DNA from: Asticcacaulis sp. MM231
GTDB lineage: Bacteria > Pseudomonadota > Alphaproteobacteria > Caulobacterales > Caulobacteraceae
Assembly: GCF_964186625.1 (NCBI RefSeq)
Contig: NZ_OZ075109.1
Coordinates: forward strand, 310,001-374,000
DNA length: 64,000 bases
Direction of reading: 5' to 3'
The notes below the pieces were generated by a model. It was not told the DNA's origin and ran no database searches. It saw nothing but the letters and a program-made list of their open reading frames with translations. Positions 18,464 to 28,826 of this stretch are shown here, piece after piece. The position numbers and the translations under genes are program-made. Numbering within the stretch: the stretch's first letter is position 1; each line of letters opens with the position of its first letter.

Positions 18464-21400
18464 GTTTCCCCAATCTTTCCGCGCTGGCTGTCCGCGAGCG
18501 TGCCGTGACCCTCTTTCTGATTCTGGCCGTTCTCGCGGCCGGGGCCTTCGCCTTCGTCAAACTCGGGCGGGCTGAAGATCCGCGCTTCACTGTCAAGATC
18601 ATGACGGTGACGGCCGTGTGGCCCGGCGCGACTGCCAGGGAAATGGACGAAAACGTCGGCGACGTTCTAGAAAAGCGCCTTCAGGAGCTCCAGTACTACG
18701 ACCGTGTCGAAACCACGGCGCAGCCGGGGGTGTTGCAGGCCAAGGTCATCCTGAAAGATTCAACGCCGCCGTCCGCCGTGCCGGACCAATTCTACCAGGT
18801 GCGCAAAAAGCTGTCCGATGAAGCCCGCAACCTGCCGAATGGCGTCTATGGCCCGTTCTTCGATGATGAATTCAGCGATGTCTATTTCTCTCTCTATGCT
18901 GTCCAGGCAAAGGGATTGCCCAATCGCGATCTCGTAAAGCGGGCCGAAGATCTCAGGCAGCAATTGTTGCAGGTCCCCGGTGTCCAGAAGGTCAAAATAC
19001 TCGGCGAGCGGCCTCAGGCGATATATGTCGATATACCGCAGGCCAGGCTGGCCACTTTGGGTGTAACTGCGCAGGACATTGTCAACGCCCTGCGGGGGCG
19101 AAACGATGTCACTCCGTCTGGTTCTATCGAGACGTCGGGGCCCAGGGTGCAACTCCGTCTCGACAGTGGACTGACCTCCCTCGACGATGTCCGCAATGTC
19201 ACACTTAACGTTCGGGGCAAGCTTCTCAAGATCGGAAATTTTGCTGATGTCCGTAAAGGCTACGAAGATCCTGCGACTTTTGAAATCAACCATGCCGGGC
19301 AACCGGCTGTCGTCCTCGGCGTCGTCATGGCCCCGCGGTACAATGGGCTGACGCTCGGCAAGGCCTTGGATAGCGAAGAGCAAACCTTGCGTGCCCTGCT
19401 TCCCCAAGGGCTAACAATCACCAAGTTTTCGGATCAAGCAAAGGCCATCCACCATTCCGTCGACGAGTTCATGATGAAGTTCATGATGGCGCTTGGCGTC
19501 GTGATGCTTGTCTCCCTGGTCGCGCTCGGTTTCCGCGTCGGTCTGGTCGTTGCCGCCGCCGTGCCCCTGACGCTTTCCATCGTGTTTATCATCATGCTGC
19601 TAACTGGCCGCGATCTCGACCGTGTGACGCTCGGCGCCCTGATCATTTCGCTTGGCCTACTGGTCGACGACGCCATCATCGCCATCGAAATGATGGTGGT
19701 CAAGTTGGAGGAGGGGTATGACCGGATCAAGGCCGCGACCTTTGCCTGGACCACCACTGCCGCGCCAATGCTCTCCGGTACGCTCGTGACCATATTGGGC
19801 TTCATCCCTGTAGGCTTTGCGCAGTCGTCGGCCGGGGAATATGCCGGCAATATCTTCTGGGTGGTCGGTTTTGCCCTTATCACCTCGTGGGTGGTGGCCG
19901 TCACCTTCACGCCGTACCTTGGTGTTGTCATGCTCCCGAACATCAAGCCGCGACATGATCACGACTCCATGTATGCTACCAAGACCTATACCCGGTTCCG
20001 TAGCCTGGTACGGATGGCGATCGATCGCCGCGGCATTACCATCGGCGTAACGATCGGCCTGTTCCTCTTGTCCGGCGCGGGCATGGTCCTGGTCAAGAAG
20101 CAGTTCTTCCCGAACTCGGACCGCACGGAACTAACCGTTGAGATCAAGATGCCCGTCGGATCGGCCTTCGAGGCGACCAAAGGCCTGACACGCCTGCTTG
20201 AGGCGGACCTGCAGAAGCAGCCCGAAGCCGCCGATGTCTCGGCCTATATTGGTCAGGGTGCCCCGCGCTTTTTCTTCTCGTTAAATCCTGAACTGCCGAA
20301 CCCGGCCTATGCCCAGGTCGTCATCCAGACGAAGGATGTCGAGGCCCGCGGTCGGCTCAAGGCCCGCATCCGTCAGTGGGCGAATGATGGTCGCTATCCC
20401 GAGGCTCGGATACGTGTGACACAATTCCTCTTCGGGCCGCCTGTTCCCTATCCCGTGCTGTTCCGCGTCGCCGGGCCTGAGGAAAGCGGAATCATGAAGA
20501 TCGCCGAACAGGTCAGGGGCGTCATGCAGCAGAACCCCGATGTTCTCGATCCGCACCTCGACTGGGGCGACAAGACGCCTGTCATGCACTACGCCATCGA
20601 CGACGCCCGCATGGCTCAGCTCAATCTGACCCGGCAGTCTGTGGAGTTGCAGATGCAGGGCCTGGTGTCCGGTGTTCAGGCCACCCAGATCCGCGACGGA
20701 ACACGGACGATAGGCGTCGTGCTGCGCACGCCTGAAAGCGATAGACGGTCCCCGGCCAATCTGACCGGTCTGACGGTTACCAATACCCTTGGCCAGGCCA
20801 TTCCGCTCAGCGCCGTCGTTCACGCGACCTTCGCTAGCGAAGGTCAGCAGATCAAGCGCTACGACCGCGACCTCTTCGTCGCCGTACAGGGCGACGTGCG
20901 CGACGGAGTCCAGCCGCCGGACGCCACGGCAAAGCTGTTGCCAAAGCTTGCGGCCATCAAGGCCAACCTACCTGCGGGCTATCGCATCGATACTGGTGGC
21001 TCGGTGGAGGAAAGCGCCAAGGCCAACGTCGCACTCGCCGCTGTTGTGCCCGTCATGATCCTGTTGACGTTGGTCGTGCTGATGATCCAGGTTAGGGCCT
21101 TCTCCACCATGTGGATGGTCTTTGCCACCGCGCCACTCGGTCTGGTGGGCGCCGTACCCACCATGCTGATCTTCAACCAGCCCTTCGGCTTCAACGCCAT
21201 TCTGGCCCTGATCGGGTTGTCCGGCATCCTGATGCGCAACACCCTGATTCTTGTCCAGCAGATCAATGACAACAAGGCGCAGGGGGCCTCCGACTACGAT
21301 GCCGTCGTCGAAGCAACCGTCCGTCGCGCGCGTCCGGTCATTCTGACGGCCGCCGCCGCTATGCTCGCCTTCATTCCCCTGACCCATTCGGTCTTCTGGG

Positions 21401-21528
21401 GCGCCCTGGCCTTCGTCCTGATTGGTGGCGTCGGCGTTGGCACCGTGCTGACGCTTGTCTTCCTCCCGGCCCTCTATGCCTTCTGGTTCAAGGTCCGTAA
21501 GCCGCAAAGCGAGATCTCTAATGCTTAA
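18460..21528 (+). CDS. RND multidrug efflux permease (AcrB/HAE-like)
   Basis: A 1022-aa inner-membrane proton-driven exporter of the RND superfamily. TM1 follows the N-terminal RERAVTLFLILAVLAAG. Two large periplasmic loops are present. The TM4 proton-relay region contains the acidic pair in GLLVDDAIIAIEMM, and the second half repeats the pattern (LIGLSGILMRNTLILVQQI). The length is normal. It is translationally coupled to the adaptor upstream and overlaps the outer-membrane factor gene downstream, so all three form one pump operon under the divergent TetR. Substrates cannot be read from sequence. Confidence 0.93.
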   Translation: MSFPNLSALAVRERAVTLFLILAVLAAGAFAFVKLGRAEDPRFTVKIMTVTAVWPGATAREMDENVGDVLEKRLQELQYYDRVETTAQPGVLQAKVILKDSTPPSAVPDQFYQVRKKLSDEARNLPNGVYGPFFDDEFSDVYFSLYAVQAKGLPNRDLVKRAEDLRQQLLQVPGVQKVKILGERPQAIYVDIPQARLATLGVTAQDIVNALRGRNDVTPSGSIETSGPRVQLRLDSGLTSLDDVRNVTLNVRGKLLKIGNFADVRKGYEDPATFEINHAGQPAVVLGVVMAPRYNGLTLGKALDSEEQTLRALLPQGLTITKFSDQAKAIHHSVDEFMMKFMMALGVVMLVSLVALGFRVGLVVAAAVPLTLSIVFIIMLLTGRDLDRVTLGALIISLGLLVDDAIIAIEMMVVKLEEGYDRIKAATFAWTTTAAPMLSGTLVTILGFIPVGFAQSSAGEYAGNIFWVVGFALITSWVVAVTFTPYLGVVMLPNIKPRHDHDSMYATKTYTRFRSLVRMAIDRRGITIGVTIGLFLLSGAGMVLVKKQFFPNSDRTELTVEIKMPVGSAFEATKGLTRLLEADLQKQPEAADVSAYIGQGAPRFFFSLNPELPNPAYAQVVIQTKDVEARGRLKARIRQWANDGRYPEARIRVTQFLFGPPVPYPVLFRVAGPEESGIMKIAEQVRGVMQQNPDVLDPHLDWGDKTPVMHYAIDDARMAQLNLTRQSVELQMQGLVSGVQATQIRDGTRTIGVVLRTPESDRRSPANLTGLTVTNTLGQAIPLSAVVHATFASEGQQIKRYDRDLFVAVQGDVRDGVQPPDATAKLLPKLAAIKANLPAGYRIDTGGSVEESAKANVALAAVVPVMILLTLVVLMIQVRAFSTMWMVFATAPLGLVGAVPTMLIFNQPFGFNAILALIGLSGILMRNTLILVQQINDNKAQGASDYDAVVEATVRRARPVILTAAAAMLAFIPLTHSVFWGALAFVLIGGVGVGTVLTLVFLPALYAFWFKVRKPQSEISNA

Positions 21529-22867
21529 GTTCCAGATCCTACTCCCGACATTAGCTGTGCTCGCGGCGTGTTCGACCCCCACCGCCCGTCTTCCCGTAGC
21601 ACCGTCACCTGTCAGTTGGCCTGTGGCAAGCGATAGCGCACAGCTCCAGGCAAAGGCGTGGTGGACGCAAGGTGCTGACCCGATCCTTCTGGACCTGATC
21701 GCCGCTGCCAACCACGACAGCCACAACATCAGGATGGCCGAGGCAAGGTTAAAGGAGGCTCGCGCCTCTCACGTTACGGCACGCTCACTTCTCTTCCCCG
21801 ATATCAGCGCTACGGGTGCCGAGCAGCGTGGCGATGTGGGTCTGACCTACAATTACAAAACGATCGACATCACGCAGGGACAGCTCAATGCCAGTTATGA
21901 CCTGGACCTGTTCGGTGGCCTCAAGGCGCGCTCAAAGGCCGCCGGCGCTGCGGCAAAGGCCGCAGGTGCCTCTTTGGATGATGTTCGCGGCGCTGTGCGC
22001 CTCGAAATCGTGGCAACCTATATCGGTTTGAGACAATGCCAGCAGGATCTCGAAAGTTTCCGGACAATGGCTTCCGCCGCACATGAAATCTCCGCAAGCT
22101 ATGAACAGCAATGGCGCAAAGGGCTGATTACCCAGGGGCAATTCCGCTCGTCGGAGATCGAAGCGAGAGCCGCCGATACGGGTGTCAGCCGGCTGACCGA
22201 GGCCTGCGAACAGTATGTCAACGCCATCAGCGTGCTGGCGGGCGACGACCAGATGCACCTGAGAGAGCGGCTTTTGGCTATGGGGGCAGTTCCGGCCTTG
22301 CGTCACCCGGACACGACCGATGCCCCCATGAGCATCCTGCGTCAGCGCCCGGATATACAGGCCGCTGAGGCGAACCTGACGGCCGCGAGGGCTTCGACGC
22401 GTTCGGCCCAGGCCTCGTTGTTTCCTGATTTATCAATCACTGCCTTTTACGGCAATCAGGATACCAGTGTCAGATCGTCGTTCGACGTATGGAACACGGC
22501 CGCATCTGTGTATTGGCCACTCCTGAATTTCGGCCGGATCAAAAGCCAAATAGATATGGCATCGGCGCGCGAGGTCGAGGCCTATGAAGGTTATCGCCTG
22601 ACCGCCGTTGCCGCGCTCGCCGACGTGCGTACGAAGTTGAGCGCAGTCGAACAGGCGGACCGGCGCCAAAGCCTGGCCTCGGCTGACGTTCAGTCTTCAA
22701 ACCGACAGCATGGCGAAGCCACGCAGCAATACCAGGTGGGTCTCGTTCCGAAGATCGCCTATTTGGCCTCGGTCATACGCAATGAGCAGTCCCGTCGGGC
22801 GCTGATAGATGCCGATGCTGAACGCTCGATCAGGGCGGCGGCACTTTACCGGGCCGAAGGGCTCTAG
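21521..22867 (+). CDS. Outer-membrane efflux lipoprotein (TolC/NodT family)
   Basis: The channel component of the RND pump, 448 aa. The start is ATG 21521, which overlaps the permease stop by 8 bp and gives a lipoprotein signal with lipobox LAVLAAC (Cys17). Family motifs are AWWTQGADPILLDLIAAAN, NIRMAEARLKEARA, ASYDLDLFGGLKARSKAA, and ILRQRPDIQAAEANLTAARA for the second repeat. The periplasmic end (QYQVGLVPKIAYLASVI) is complete. Confidence 0.9.
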   Translation: MLKFQILLPTLAVLAACSTPTARLPVAPSPVSWPVASDSAQLQAKAWWTQGADPILLDLIAAANHDSHNIRMAEARLKEARASHVTARSLLFPDISATGAEQRGDVGLTYNYKTIDITQGQLNASYDLDLFGGLKARSKAAGAAAKAAGASLDDVRGAVRLEIVATYIGLRQCQQDLESFRTMASAAHEISASYEQQWRKGLITQGQFRSSEIEARAADTGVSRLTEACEQYVNAISVLAGDDQMHLRERLLAMGAVPALRHPDTTDAPMSILRQRPDIQAAEANLTAARASTRSAQASLFPDLSITAFYGNQDTSVRSSFDVWNTAASVYWPLLNFGRIKSQIDMASAREVEAYEGYRLTAVAALADVRTKLSAVEQADRRQSLASADVQSSNRQHGEATQQYQVGLVPKIAYLASVIRNEQSRRALIDADAERSIRAAALYRAEGL

Positions 22868-22909
22868 CCGTTACCTCATTGAACAGTCTAAAGTTTTAAG
22901 GATTGAACT

Positions 22910-23719
22910 ATGTCAAAGCACAAAGTCGTCGTCATAACCGGGGCGTCGTCCGGGATCGGGGAGGCGACAACCCGTCTCTTGTCTGAAAAAGGATTCCGGG
23001 TTTATGCAGGCGTCAGGAATGTCGAGCGCGCAAAGCCGATGCTGAACGTTCAATACGGGTATCTCGACGTGACGAATGAAGCCTCTGCCGTTAAGTTTGT
23101 CGATTGGGTCCTGGCCGAAGCGGGACGGATCGACGTCCTGATCAACAATGCGGGCGGATCCTTGGTCGGGCCTGTAGAGAAGACATCGGTCGAGGAAGCT
23201 CAGTCCTTATTCGACACGAATGTGTTCGGTCCTTTACGGATGGTCCGCGCTGCCTTGCCGTCGATGCGCAAGGCTCGATCCGGATTGATCATCAATATCA
23301 GTTCTGTTCTCGGCTTCTTGCCGGCACCATTCATGGGGCTCTATGCCAGCAGCAAACATGCCCTGGAAGGATTGTCTGAGTTCCTCGATCACGAGGTACG
23401 CGAATACAATGTCCGTGTTGTTTTGCTCCAACCATCGTTCACGAAAACGAACTTCGATACCAATGCGAGGTTGGTGGGCGAGCCATTCGGTACGTACGCG
23501 CTCCGAGCCGAGGCGGTCATGAAATCCGTGCTGGCGCAGATCAAATTGGCGCCTGCGCCTGAGGCTGTCGCACAGAAGATTCTGACGGTAATCGATGCGC
23601 CTTATCGGATGCGCCAGCCGGCCGATGGTCGCGCAAAACTGCTGAGCCGCTTACGTCGCTTCATGCCGGCGACCGCGGTTGATGGCAGCCTGCGTAAAAG
23701 TTTTGGCTTGGGTAAATAG
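22910..23719 (+). CDS. Short-chain dehydrogenase/reductase
   Basis: A 269-aa classical SDR oxidoreductase. The NAD(P)-binding motif is TGASSGIGEA, the structural motif LINNAGG, and the active site Ser (INISSVLG) with YASSKHALEG as the catalytic Tyr-x-x-x-Lys. A basic residue after the second beta strand (GVRNVERAK) favours NADP (inference). It follows the efflux operon by 42 bp and may be co-transcribed; such SDRs are common passengers of TetR-controlled loci. Substrate unknown. Confidence 0.88.
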   Translation: MSKHKVVVITGASSGIGEATTRLLSEKGFRVYAGVRNVERAKPMLNVQYGYLDVTNEASAVKFVDWVLAEAGRIDVLINNAGGSLVGPVEKTSVEEAQSLFDTNVFGPLRMVRAALPSMRKARSGLIINISSVLGFLPAPFMGLYASSKHALEGLSEFLDHEVREYNVRVVLLQPSFTKTNFDTNARLVGEPFGTYALRAEAVMKSVLAQIKLAPAPEAVAQKILTVIDAPYRMRQPADGRAKLLSRLRRFMPATAVDGSLRKSFGLGK

Positions 23720-24003
23720 TGGCATCAATCCATGTAGCGGGCGCTGGCTGGTTAGAAATGGTGGCCTGCGTTCAGGACACAACATGTCATGACTAATCAT
23801 GAACCCAATGTGGTTTCAGACTTCCCGAGGGGGGATGGCTCGGTTCCGAGATTTGTTTACGAGCGAAATCTCTAAACGCCTGGACCTTGAGACCGGCAGC
23901 AACTATCAGCCCACCAGGGCCTTGGTCAAGTCAAGGCAAGCCGACAGCATGCCTTGTCAGGAGCGTTCAAACCTCCACAGTGACCGGTGCCTAGCCTCTT
24001 GAG

Positions 24004-25221
24004 TTAGGCGGTACGCCCCAAAGCATCGTTCGTTAGCAACTCAACACGGGGCAACAGGCGACTTTGAATGACAAGTACCGCAGCGCCCAACGCGGCCGCA
24101 TCCTTCGACGTCGTAGAGGGTTCAAACCGCGTCAGAGGGATAGCGCCTTCTTGCGCAGCCGTTCGGATATTAAGGGCATCGCATAGTTTGATTGTGATGA
24201 AGTGCGGTAACTGGCCGCCTATGAAATGGACATTCGGGCTCAGGATGTAGGTAATCGCCAAGAACGGCTGAAGCATCGCATCTGCAGCCATCTCAACCCA
24301 CGCATCGATGGCTGGCTGCATAGCCTGATCGGACTCGGAGAGGTCGTCTGGACTATCTACGGCAATGCCGTACTTTTCGAGCTCCACATAGAGCGCGTAT
24401 AGCGAAACGACGTTCCATAACGTGCCAGGACTTCCATCTCTCAGCACAATCGGAATATTGCCGATTTCGCCTGCATGCGTGAGGCTGCCGGCGTAGGATC
24501 TGCCGTTAATGATCAGCCCGCAGCCAAGGCCTGCGCTGATCAAAATATAAACGAAACTGGTATGGTTGATACCTCTACCGAACTGCGCCTCGCCAATGGC
24601 CGCCGACGTCGCGTCGTTTTCACGATATACGGGCATCATCAGCGCTGCTTGCGCCGCGCCTAAGAAGTCAAACGACGACCATTGATCGTAATCCTTTGGG
24701 CGTTCGGCAACTTCCACCCCCCCTAGTCTGTCAGGAATCGCAACGCCTAGACCAATGAGGCGCGACTTGGGGATGAGGTTTTTTTTCAAAATGTCATCGA
24801 TTGATATCCTAAGGAATTCAAGAACATCATGCGGCAAGGCAAAATGCTTGTCGGCGTAGATGCGATATTTGACCTCTCCGGACAGATCCATCAAGACGAG
24901 CGTCATGTGGTCGCGATCGATGTTAAGACCAAGGGCGAAGGCGCCGTCAGCTTTGATGGCGACGCGTGTGGCGGGTTGACCGCGTCCGCCGCTGGTGCGT
25001 CCGACTTCAGAGATTGTACCCTCATCAATCAAGCGCCGGCAAATATTGAAAACGGACTGGTGCGACAATCCAGTCAGCTTTGCCAGCTCAAGGCGGGTTA
25101 CGTCGCCCTTGGCCCGAATAGCTTGCAAAACAACTCTTTGATTGTAGTCTCCCGCCTTGGACAGGTTCGTTCCCGACAGTCCATCAACGCGACCTGTTGA
25201 CGTTGGGGTCTTATGCGCCAT
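24004..25221 (-). CDS. ROK-family transcriptional regulator (NagC/XylR-like)
   Basis: A 405-aa sugar-responsive regulator. The N-terminal winged HTH (NQRVVLQAIRAKGDVTRLELAKLTGLSHQSVFNICRRLIDEG) is followed by a ROK sugar-kinase-like domain with ALGLNIDRDHMTLVLMDLSG, ENDATSAAIGEAQFG and ILISAGLGCGLIINGR. The zinc-binding Cys cluster of true ROK kinases is not evident, as usual for regulators. It is divergent from the carbohydrate-type TonB receptor that heads the mannan-type operon, and is the natural candidate regulator for it, sensing a mannose- or glucose-type sugar (inference). Confidence 0.88.
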   Translation of the reverse strand: MAHKTPTSTGRVDGLSGTNLSKAGDYNQRVVLQAIRAKGDVTRLELAKLTGLSHQSVFNICRRLIDEGTISEVGRTSGGRGQPATRVAIKADGAFALGLNIDRDHMTLVLMDLSGEVKYRIYADKHFALPHDVLEFLRISIDDILKKNLIPKSRLIGLGVAIPDRLGGVEVAERPKDYDQWSSFDFLGAAQAALMMPVYRENDATSAAIGEAQFGRGINHTSFVYILISAGLGCGLIINGRSYAGSLTHAGEIGNIPIVLRDGSPGTLWNVVSLYALYVELEKYGIAVDSPDDLSESDQAMQPAIDAWVEMAADAMLQPFLAITYILSPNVHFIGGQLPHFITIKLCDALNIRTAAQEGAIPLTRFEPSTTSKDAAALGAAVLVIQSRLLPRVELLTNDALGRTA

Positions 25222-25696
25222 GCAGGGAATTCCTTGTACAGTTACATATCATCCGTTCATCCCTAGACCATCGTTCAGCATTCGCAAACCCTGTTAGGGC
25301 GCGAGTCGCGCGAACAGCATGGCCGCTTCTGGCAGCCCAGCTTTCTGCCATTTGAGCAGGTGAAATTCCGCCCTTAGCCCTTCGCTTTGTCCTTCGCTTT
25401 CATATTTAAGGCAACCTTGCCGGGAAATAAATTACGACGTTTCAACATAGTGTTACCGCGATGTTAGCGCTACCTGTCATGGGGTGTGACTCAAAAGTCA
25501 CGCCAAAGAAACTGCCTTGATAGCGCTGTCAAATATCATAAGTAGCTGTAAAATAATAATTTTTTATACAATGGCAATCATTAAAACAATTTGAACAATT
25601 TAATTTGCCAGTCTCTAAAATCGGGCGTAAGCATGCTTTTAACGGCAGCCGGATTTCGCAGCCGTAATAAAATGTTTCAAACCAGGGAATGACATC
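25222..25696. promoter_or_regulatory. Divergent regulatory region with two AGCGCT-centred palindromes
   Basis: A 475-bp gap between the ROK gene and the TonB receptor. It holds two imperfect palindromes around the same core: TGTTAGCGCTACC at about 25462-25474, and TTGATAGCGCTGTCAA at 25517-25532, 55 bp apart. Between them is a perfect GTGAC-N6-GTCAC repeat (25486-25501). AGCGCT-centred dyads are typical of LacI-type sugar regulators, so a LacI protein encoded elsewhere could act here in addition to or instead of ROK. A/T-rich sequence before 25697 probably holds the receptor promoter. Confidence 0.5.
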
Positions 25697-28600
25697 ATGA
25701 GATCTCATACGAAACGCTACCTGGCGTTGCTGACGGCTGCGTCCGGGTTGGCGATGCTGATGGGCACCGCTGCCGTGGCTCAGGAAGCCGCACCTGCGCA
25801 GACAACAGATGCTGATACGGTCGTTGTCGTTAAAGGTATCCGCGCCTCGCTGAAGCGCGCCGTTAATCTGAAACGCAACGCCGACCAAGTCATCGATTCC
25901 GTGTCTTCTGAAGACATCGGCAAGTTTCCCGACGCGACCATCTCCGATTCTTTGCAGCGTATTCCTGGCGTCCAGGTACGCCGCGAAGCGGGAGAGGCCG
26001 GCGCCGTGAATATCCGCGGCCTTCCGCAGGTGGCCACGCTGTTGAACGGTGAAGCGTTTCTGGGCGCCAATTCGATCACCAACGTGCAGCCCAACTTTGG
26101 CGACATCCCGTCGCAACTCATGTCGGGCGCTGACGTCATCAAGTCGACAACCGCAACCCAACTGGGCGCCGGCATTACCGGAACTGTCAACCTGAAAACC
26201 TGGAAGCCCTTCGACTTCAAGACGGGGGTAACGGTAACGGGTGCGCTTGAAGGAACCTACGGCGACCAGACCCAAAAGTGGGAACCGAACGCCAATGCTC
26301 TTGTGAGTTGGCGCAACTCCGATTTTGGCGCCTTGCTGTCGGTGGCCTATTCGGACATCACCGCTGCCAATCAATATAACGGTATGAACGGAAATTCGGG
26401 TTGGGCCGGGAAGGCTGGCGAAAACTGGGCTTTCGCCACGCCGAGTTTTGCACCGAATGGCTACAATACCACCGGTGGCCTGGCCTTCATGAACGGCGAC
26501 CAGAATGGCAACGGCGTGCTGAACGACGAATTCGTCTCCTATGAAGGTCACGTTGGCTTCAACAAGTCGACCGAGCGCAAGCGTCTGGGCGTCAATGCCG
26601 CCTTCCAATGGATGGTGAGCGATGCCCTGCACGTCAATGCAGAGTATTTCCACACGGATCAAACCCAGTGGAACCGCCAAGTTGGCATTGATGCTAAATC
26701 CAAGTGGGCAAGCTGGGGCTGGTTCAGCCCGGTGAACGCCACCGACACTGGCTACAGCGATAATGGTAACGAGCTCTATACCGTCCAGACCTACAAACTG
26801 AACGCGCTGCGCCTTGGCACCTATACGGAAAACAATCGGTTCGATTCCAAGTCAGACAACTTCAACCTGGCCGTCAACTATGACAACGGCGGCGCCTTCA
26901 GCTTCACGGCTCGTGTCCTGCACGCCAAGGCCACACAGCTCAATATCAATTCCTATGCCGGCCAGAGCCTGGGCACCGAGTACCAGTATTCTGACGGCCC
27001 GAATCCGGCAACGAACGACCTCGATACAGTCGGACTCAACCATTTCCCCGATGGCAACCATGTCACCAACCCAACAGGCTTCAGTGGTCTGCAGGTCATT
27101 ACAGTCGATTACCGCGGTGATTCACCAGCCTGGAGTGGTTTGGATTCGGCGCTTCTTGGCAACAAGGCCAACTATGTCATGGACGGGGCTTCGTCGGAAA
27201 ACAATTACGATCGTACCTCGACCATGGACGTGGCGCGCTTCGATGGTCACTACAAGTTCTCGGAAAATCTCCGGATCGATTTCGGCGCCCGTTTCTCTGA
27301 CCGCGATATCAAGAACGATGCCTTTGACTACCTGGCTCCCCTCTACAAGGACTACTCGGCGGTAGGCACGGGCGCGCTCAATGGTGCAGGGTGTCTCGTC
27401 AAGTGGAAGTCCACCGATGTTGTCCTCAATGGCGGCGATGGCAATGCCGGCTGTCATGCCGGCGACGCGGGCGGCTACTTTACGGCTTCGAAAGGGATTC
27501 CTTTGACGGCCTATGGCAGCGACGTCATTGCGATCAACAATTTTGGTGGCATCAGCGGCATCCCCACGGCCTACGCTATTGACCCGCATGCCATGGATGA
27601 CCCTTTGGCCTGGCATGAAAAGTACTGGCCCGGTGAAACCCGTGTCGCCAACCCGGGTGCTTCCTATCAGGTCGGCATTAAGCAGACCGGCGGCTATGTT
27701 CAGGCTAACCTCAACGGGGATGTCGGCGTACCTTTCCGCATGAATGCCGGTCTTCAGGTGATCACGACAAATCTTGATGTCATTCAAAATCTGCCGGGCG
27801 CATCTGGTCTTTACGGTGCTGCCAACGTCAACAACGGCACCAAGGAAACCAAGCGAAAGTTCACCGATATCCTGCCCTCGATCAACATGTCGTTTGATAT
27901 CCGCGATGACGTCAAGCTGCGCGCTGCCTACGCTCGCAACATGACCATTTTGGATGCGGCACAGTGGGGCGGCGCTCTGTCGCTCTACTACGCAAAAGAT
28001 CCGGTGACAGGCAACTTCCTGGTTACCGGCGGCAATGAATCGGGCAATCCCAACCTCGATCCCTGGCGTTCGAGCAATTATGACCTGTCCGTCGAATGGT
28101 ATAACGCACCGGGTTCGCTGTTCAGCGTCGGCCTCTTCTATGTTGATATCGACAGCTTCATAGAAAACGTGAGTGTGCAACGCGACTATCCCGATCAAAC
28201 CGGTGGCGGCCACCGCGTCGTGACCATCAACACGTCAGGTCAGGGCGACGGCGGCACGCTGAAAGGCATCGAGCTGAACGCCAAGCAAGCGTTCACCTAT
28301 CTGCCGGGCATCTGGTCGAATTTCGGTGTTGATGCCAACTACACCTATTCCCCTTCGTTCTCAGGCAAGAAGGATCTGAACGGCGACGATTTGCCATTCC
28401 AGGACAACTCTGTCCATCAGGTGAACTTCTCGGTCTGGTATCAGAAGGGCCCGCTTCAGGCACGTATTGCGGATAATTACCGTTCCAAGCGCGCCGTATC
28501 GGCCGATCAATTGTGGGGTACGCCTGGCCTGGAGCTTTACCAAAAGCCGACCAACTATGTCGACGCCTCCGTCTCGTATGACTTTGCGCCCAACATGACG

Positions 28601-28726
28601 GCCTATATCCAGGGCTCCAACCTGACCGGTGAAAAGGAAAGCTACTACTTCCAGTGGGAAAATCAGTACGCTTACCAAAACATCTATGAAAAGCGGGTCA
28701 CCCTGGGCGTGCGCGCCAAGTTCTAA
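25697..28726 (+). CDS. TonB-dependent receptor, carbohydrate-type
   Basis: A 1009-aa outer-membrane active transporter. A Sec signal peptide ends near AVAQEAAP. The plug begins with VVVVKGIRASLKRAVNLKRNADQVIDSVSSEDIGKFPD, the signature of the large receptor subfamily found beside glycan-use genes in Caulobacterales and Xanthomonadales. The plug continues to GTVNLKTWKPF and the barrel ends in aromatic VTLGVRAKF. It heads a run of same-strand genes whose enzymes fit beta-manno-oligosaccharide use, so its ligand is likely a mannan-derived oligosaccharide (inference). Confidence 0.92.
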   Translation: MRSHTKRYLALLTAASGLAMLMGTAAVAQEAAPAQTTDADTVVVVKGIRASLKRAVNLKRNADQVIDSVSSEDIGKFPDATISDSLQRIPGVQVRREAGEAGAVNIRGLPQVATLLNGEAFLGANSITNVQPNFGDIPSQLMSGADVIKSTTATQLGAGITGTVNLKTWKPFDFKTGVTVTGALEGTYGDQTQKWEPNANALVSWRNSDFGALLSVAYSDITAANQYNGMNGNSGWAGKAGENWAFATPSFAPNGYNTTGGLAFMNGDQNGNGVLNDEFVSYEGHVGFNKSTERKRLGVNAAFQWMVSDALHVNAEYFHTDQTQWNRQVGIDAKSKWASWGWFSPVNATDTGYSDNGNELYTVQTYKLNALRLGTYTENNRFDSKSDNFNLAVNYDNGGAFSFTARVLHAKATQLNINSYAGQSLGTEYQYSDGPNPATNDLDTVGLNHFPDGNHVTNPTGFSGLQVITVDYRGDSPAWSGLDSALLGNKANYVMDGASSENNYDRTSTMDVARFDGHYKFSENLRIDFGARFSDRDIKNDAFDYLAPLYKDYSAVGTGALNGAGCLVKWKSTDVVLNGGDGNAGCHAGDAGGYFTASKGIPLTAYGSDVIAINNFGGISGIPTAYAIDPHAMDDPLAWHEKYWPGETRVANPGASYQVGIKQTGGYVQANLNGDVGVPFRMNAGLQVITTNLDVIQNLPGASGLYGAANVNNGTKETKRKFTDILPSINMSFDIRDDVKLRAAYARNMTILDAAQWGGALSLYYAKDPVTGNFLVTGGNESGNPNLDPWRSSNYDLSVEWYNAPGSLFSVGLFYVDIDSFIENVSVQRDYPDQTGGGHRVVTINTSGQGDGGTLKGIELNAKQAFTYLPGIWSNFGVDANYTYSPSFSGKKDLNGDDLPFQDNSVHQVNFSVWYQKGPLQARIADNYRSKRAVSADQLWGTPGLELYQKPTNYVDASVSYDFAPNMTAYIQGSNLTGEKESYYFQWENQYAYQNIYEKRVTLGVRAKF

Positions 28727-28770
28727 ACCTCTGACAGTCGTGTGCGCTCCCTGACACATGACCGTTGTAA

Positions 28771-28796
28771 GCGCCCTGAAGGAATCTTCAGGGCGC
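28771..28796 (+). terminator. Rho-independent terminator after the TonB receptor
   Basis: Perfect 11-bp stem GCGCCCTGAAG / CTTCAGGGCGC with a 4-nt loop, followed by TTCTTTCCTT. It would attenuate transcription into the cupin and halogenase genes, giving more receptor than enzyme. Confidence 0.85.
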
Positions 28797-28826
28797 TTCT
28801 TTCCTTGACGTGTGAGCCTGGCTTTT

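Noticed and set aside
25529..26680. 383-codon antisense frame covering the receptor promoter and 5' end
   Set aside because: Overlaps the promoter palindromes and the receptor; no domain seen.
27122..28213. 363-codon open frame antisense to the TonB receptor
   Set aside because: It lies wholly inside a well-supported receptor gene, mirrors its codon bias, and has no family motif or ribosome site.
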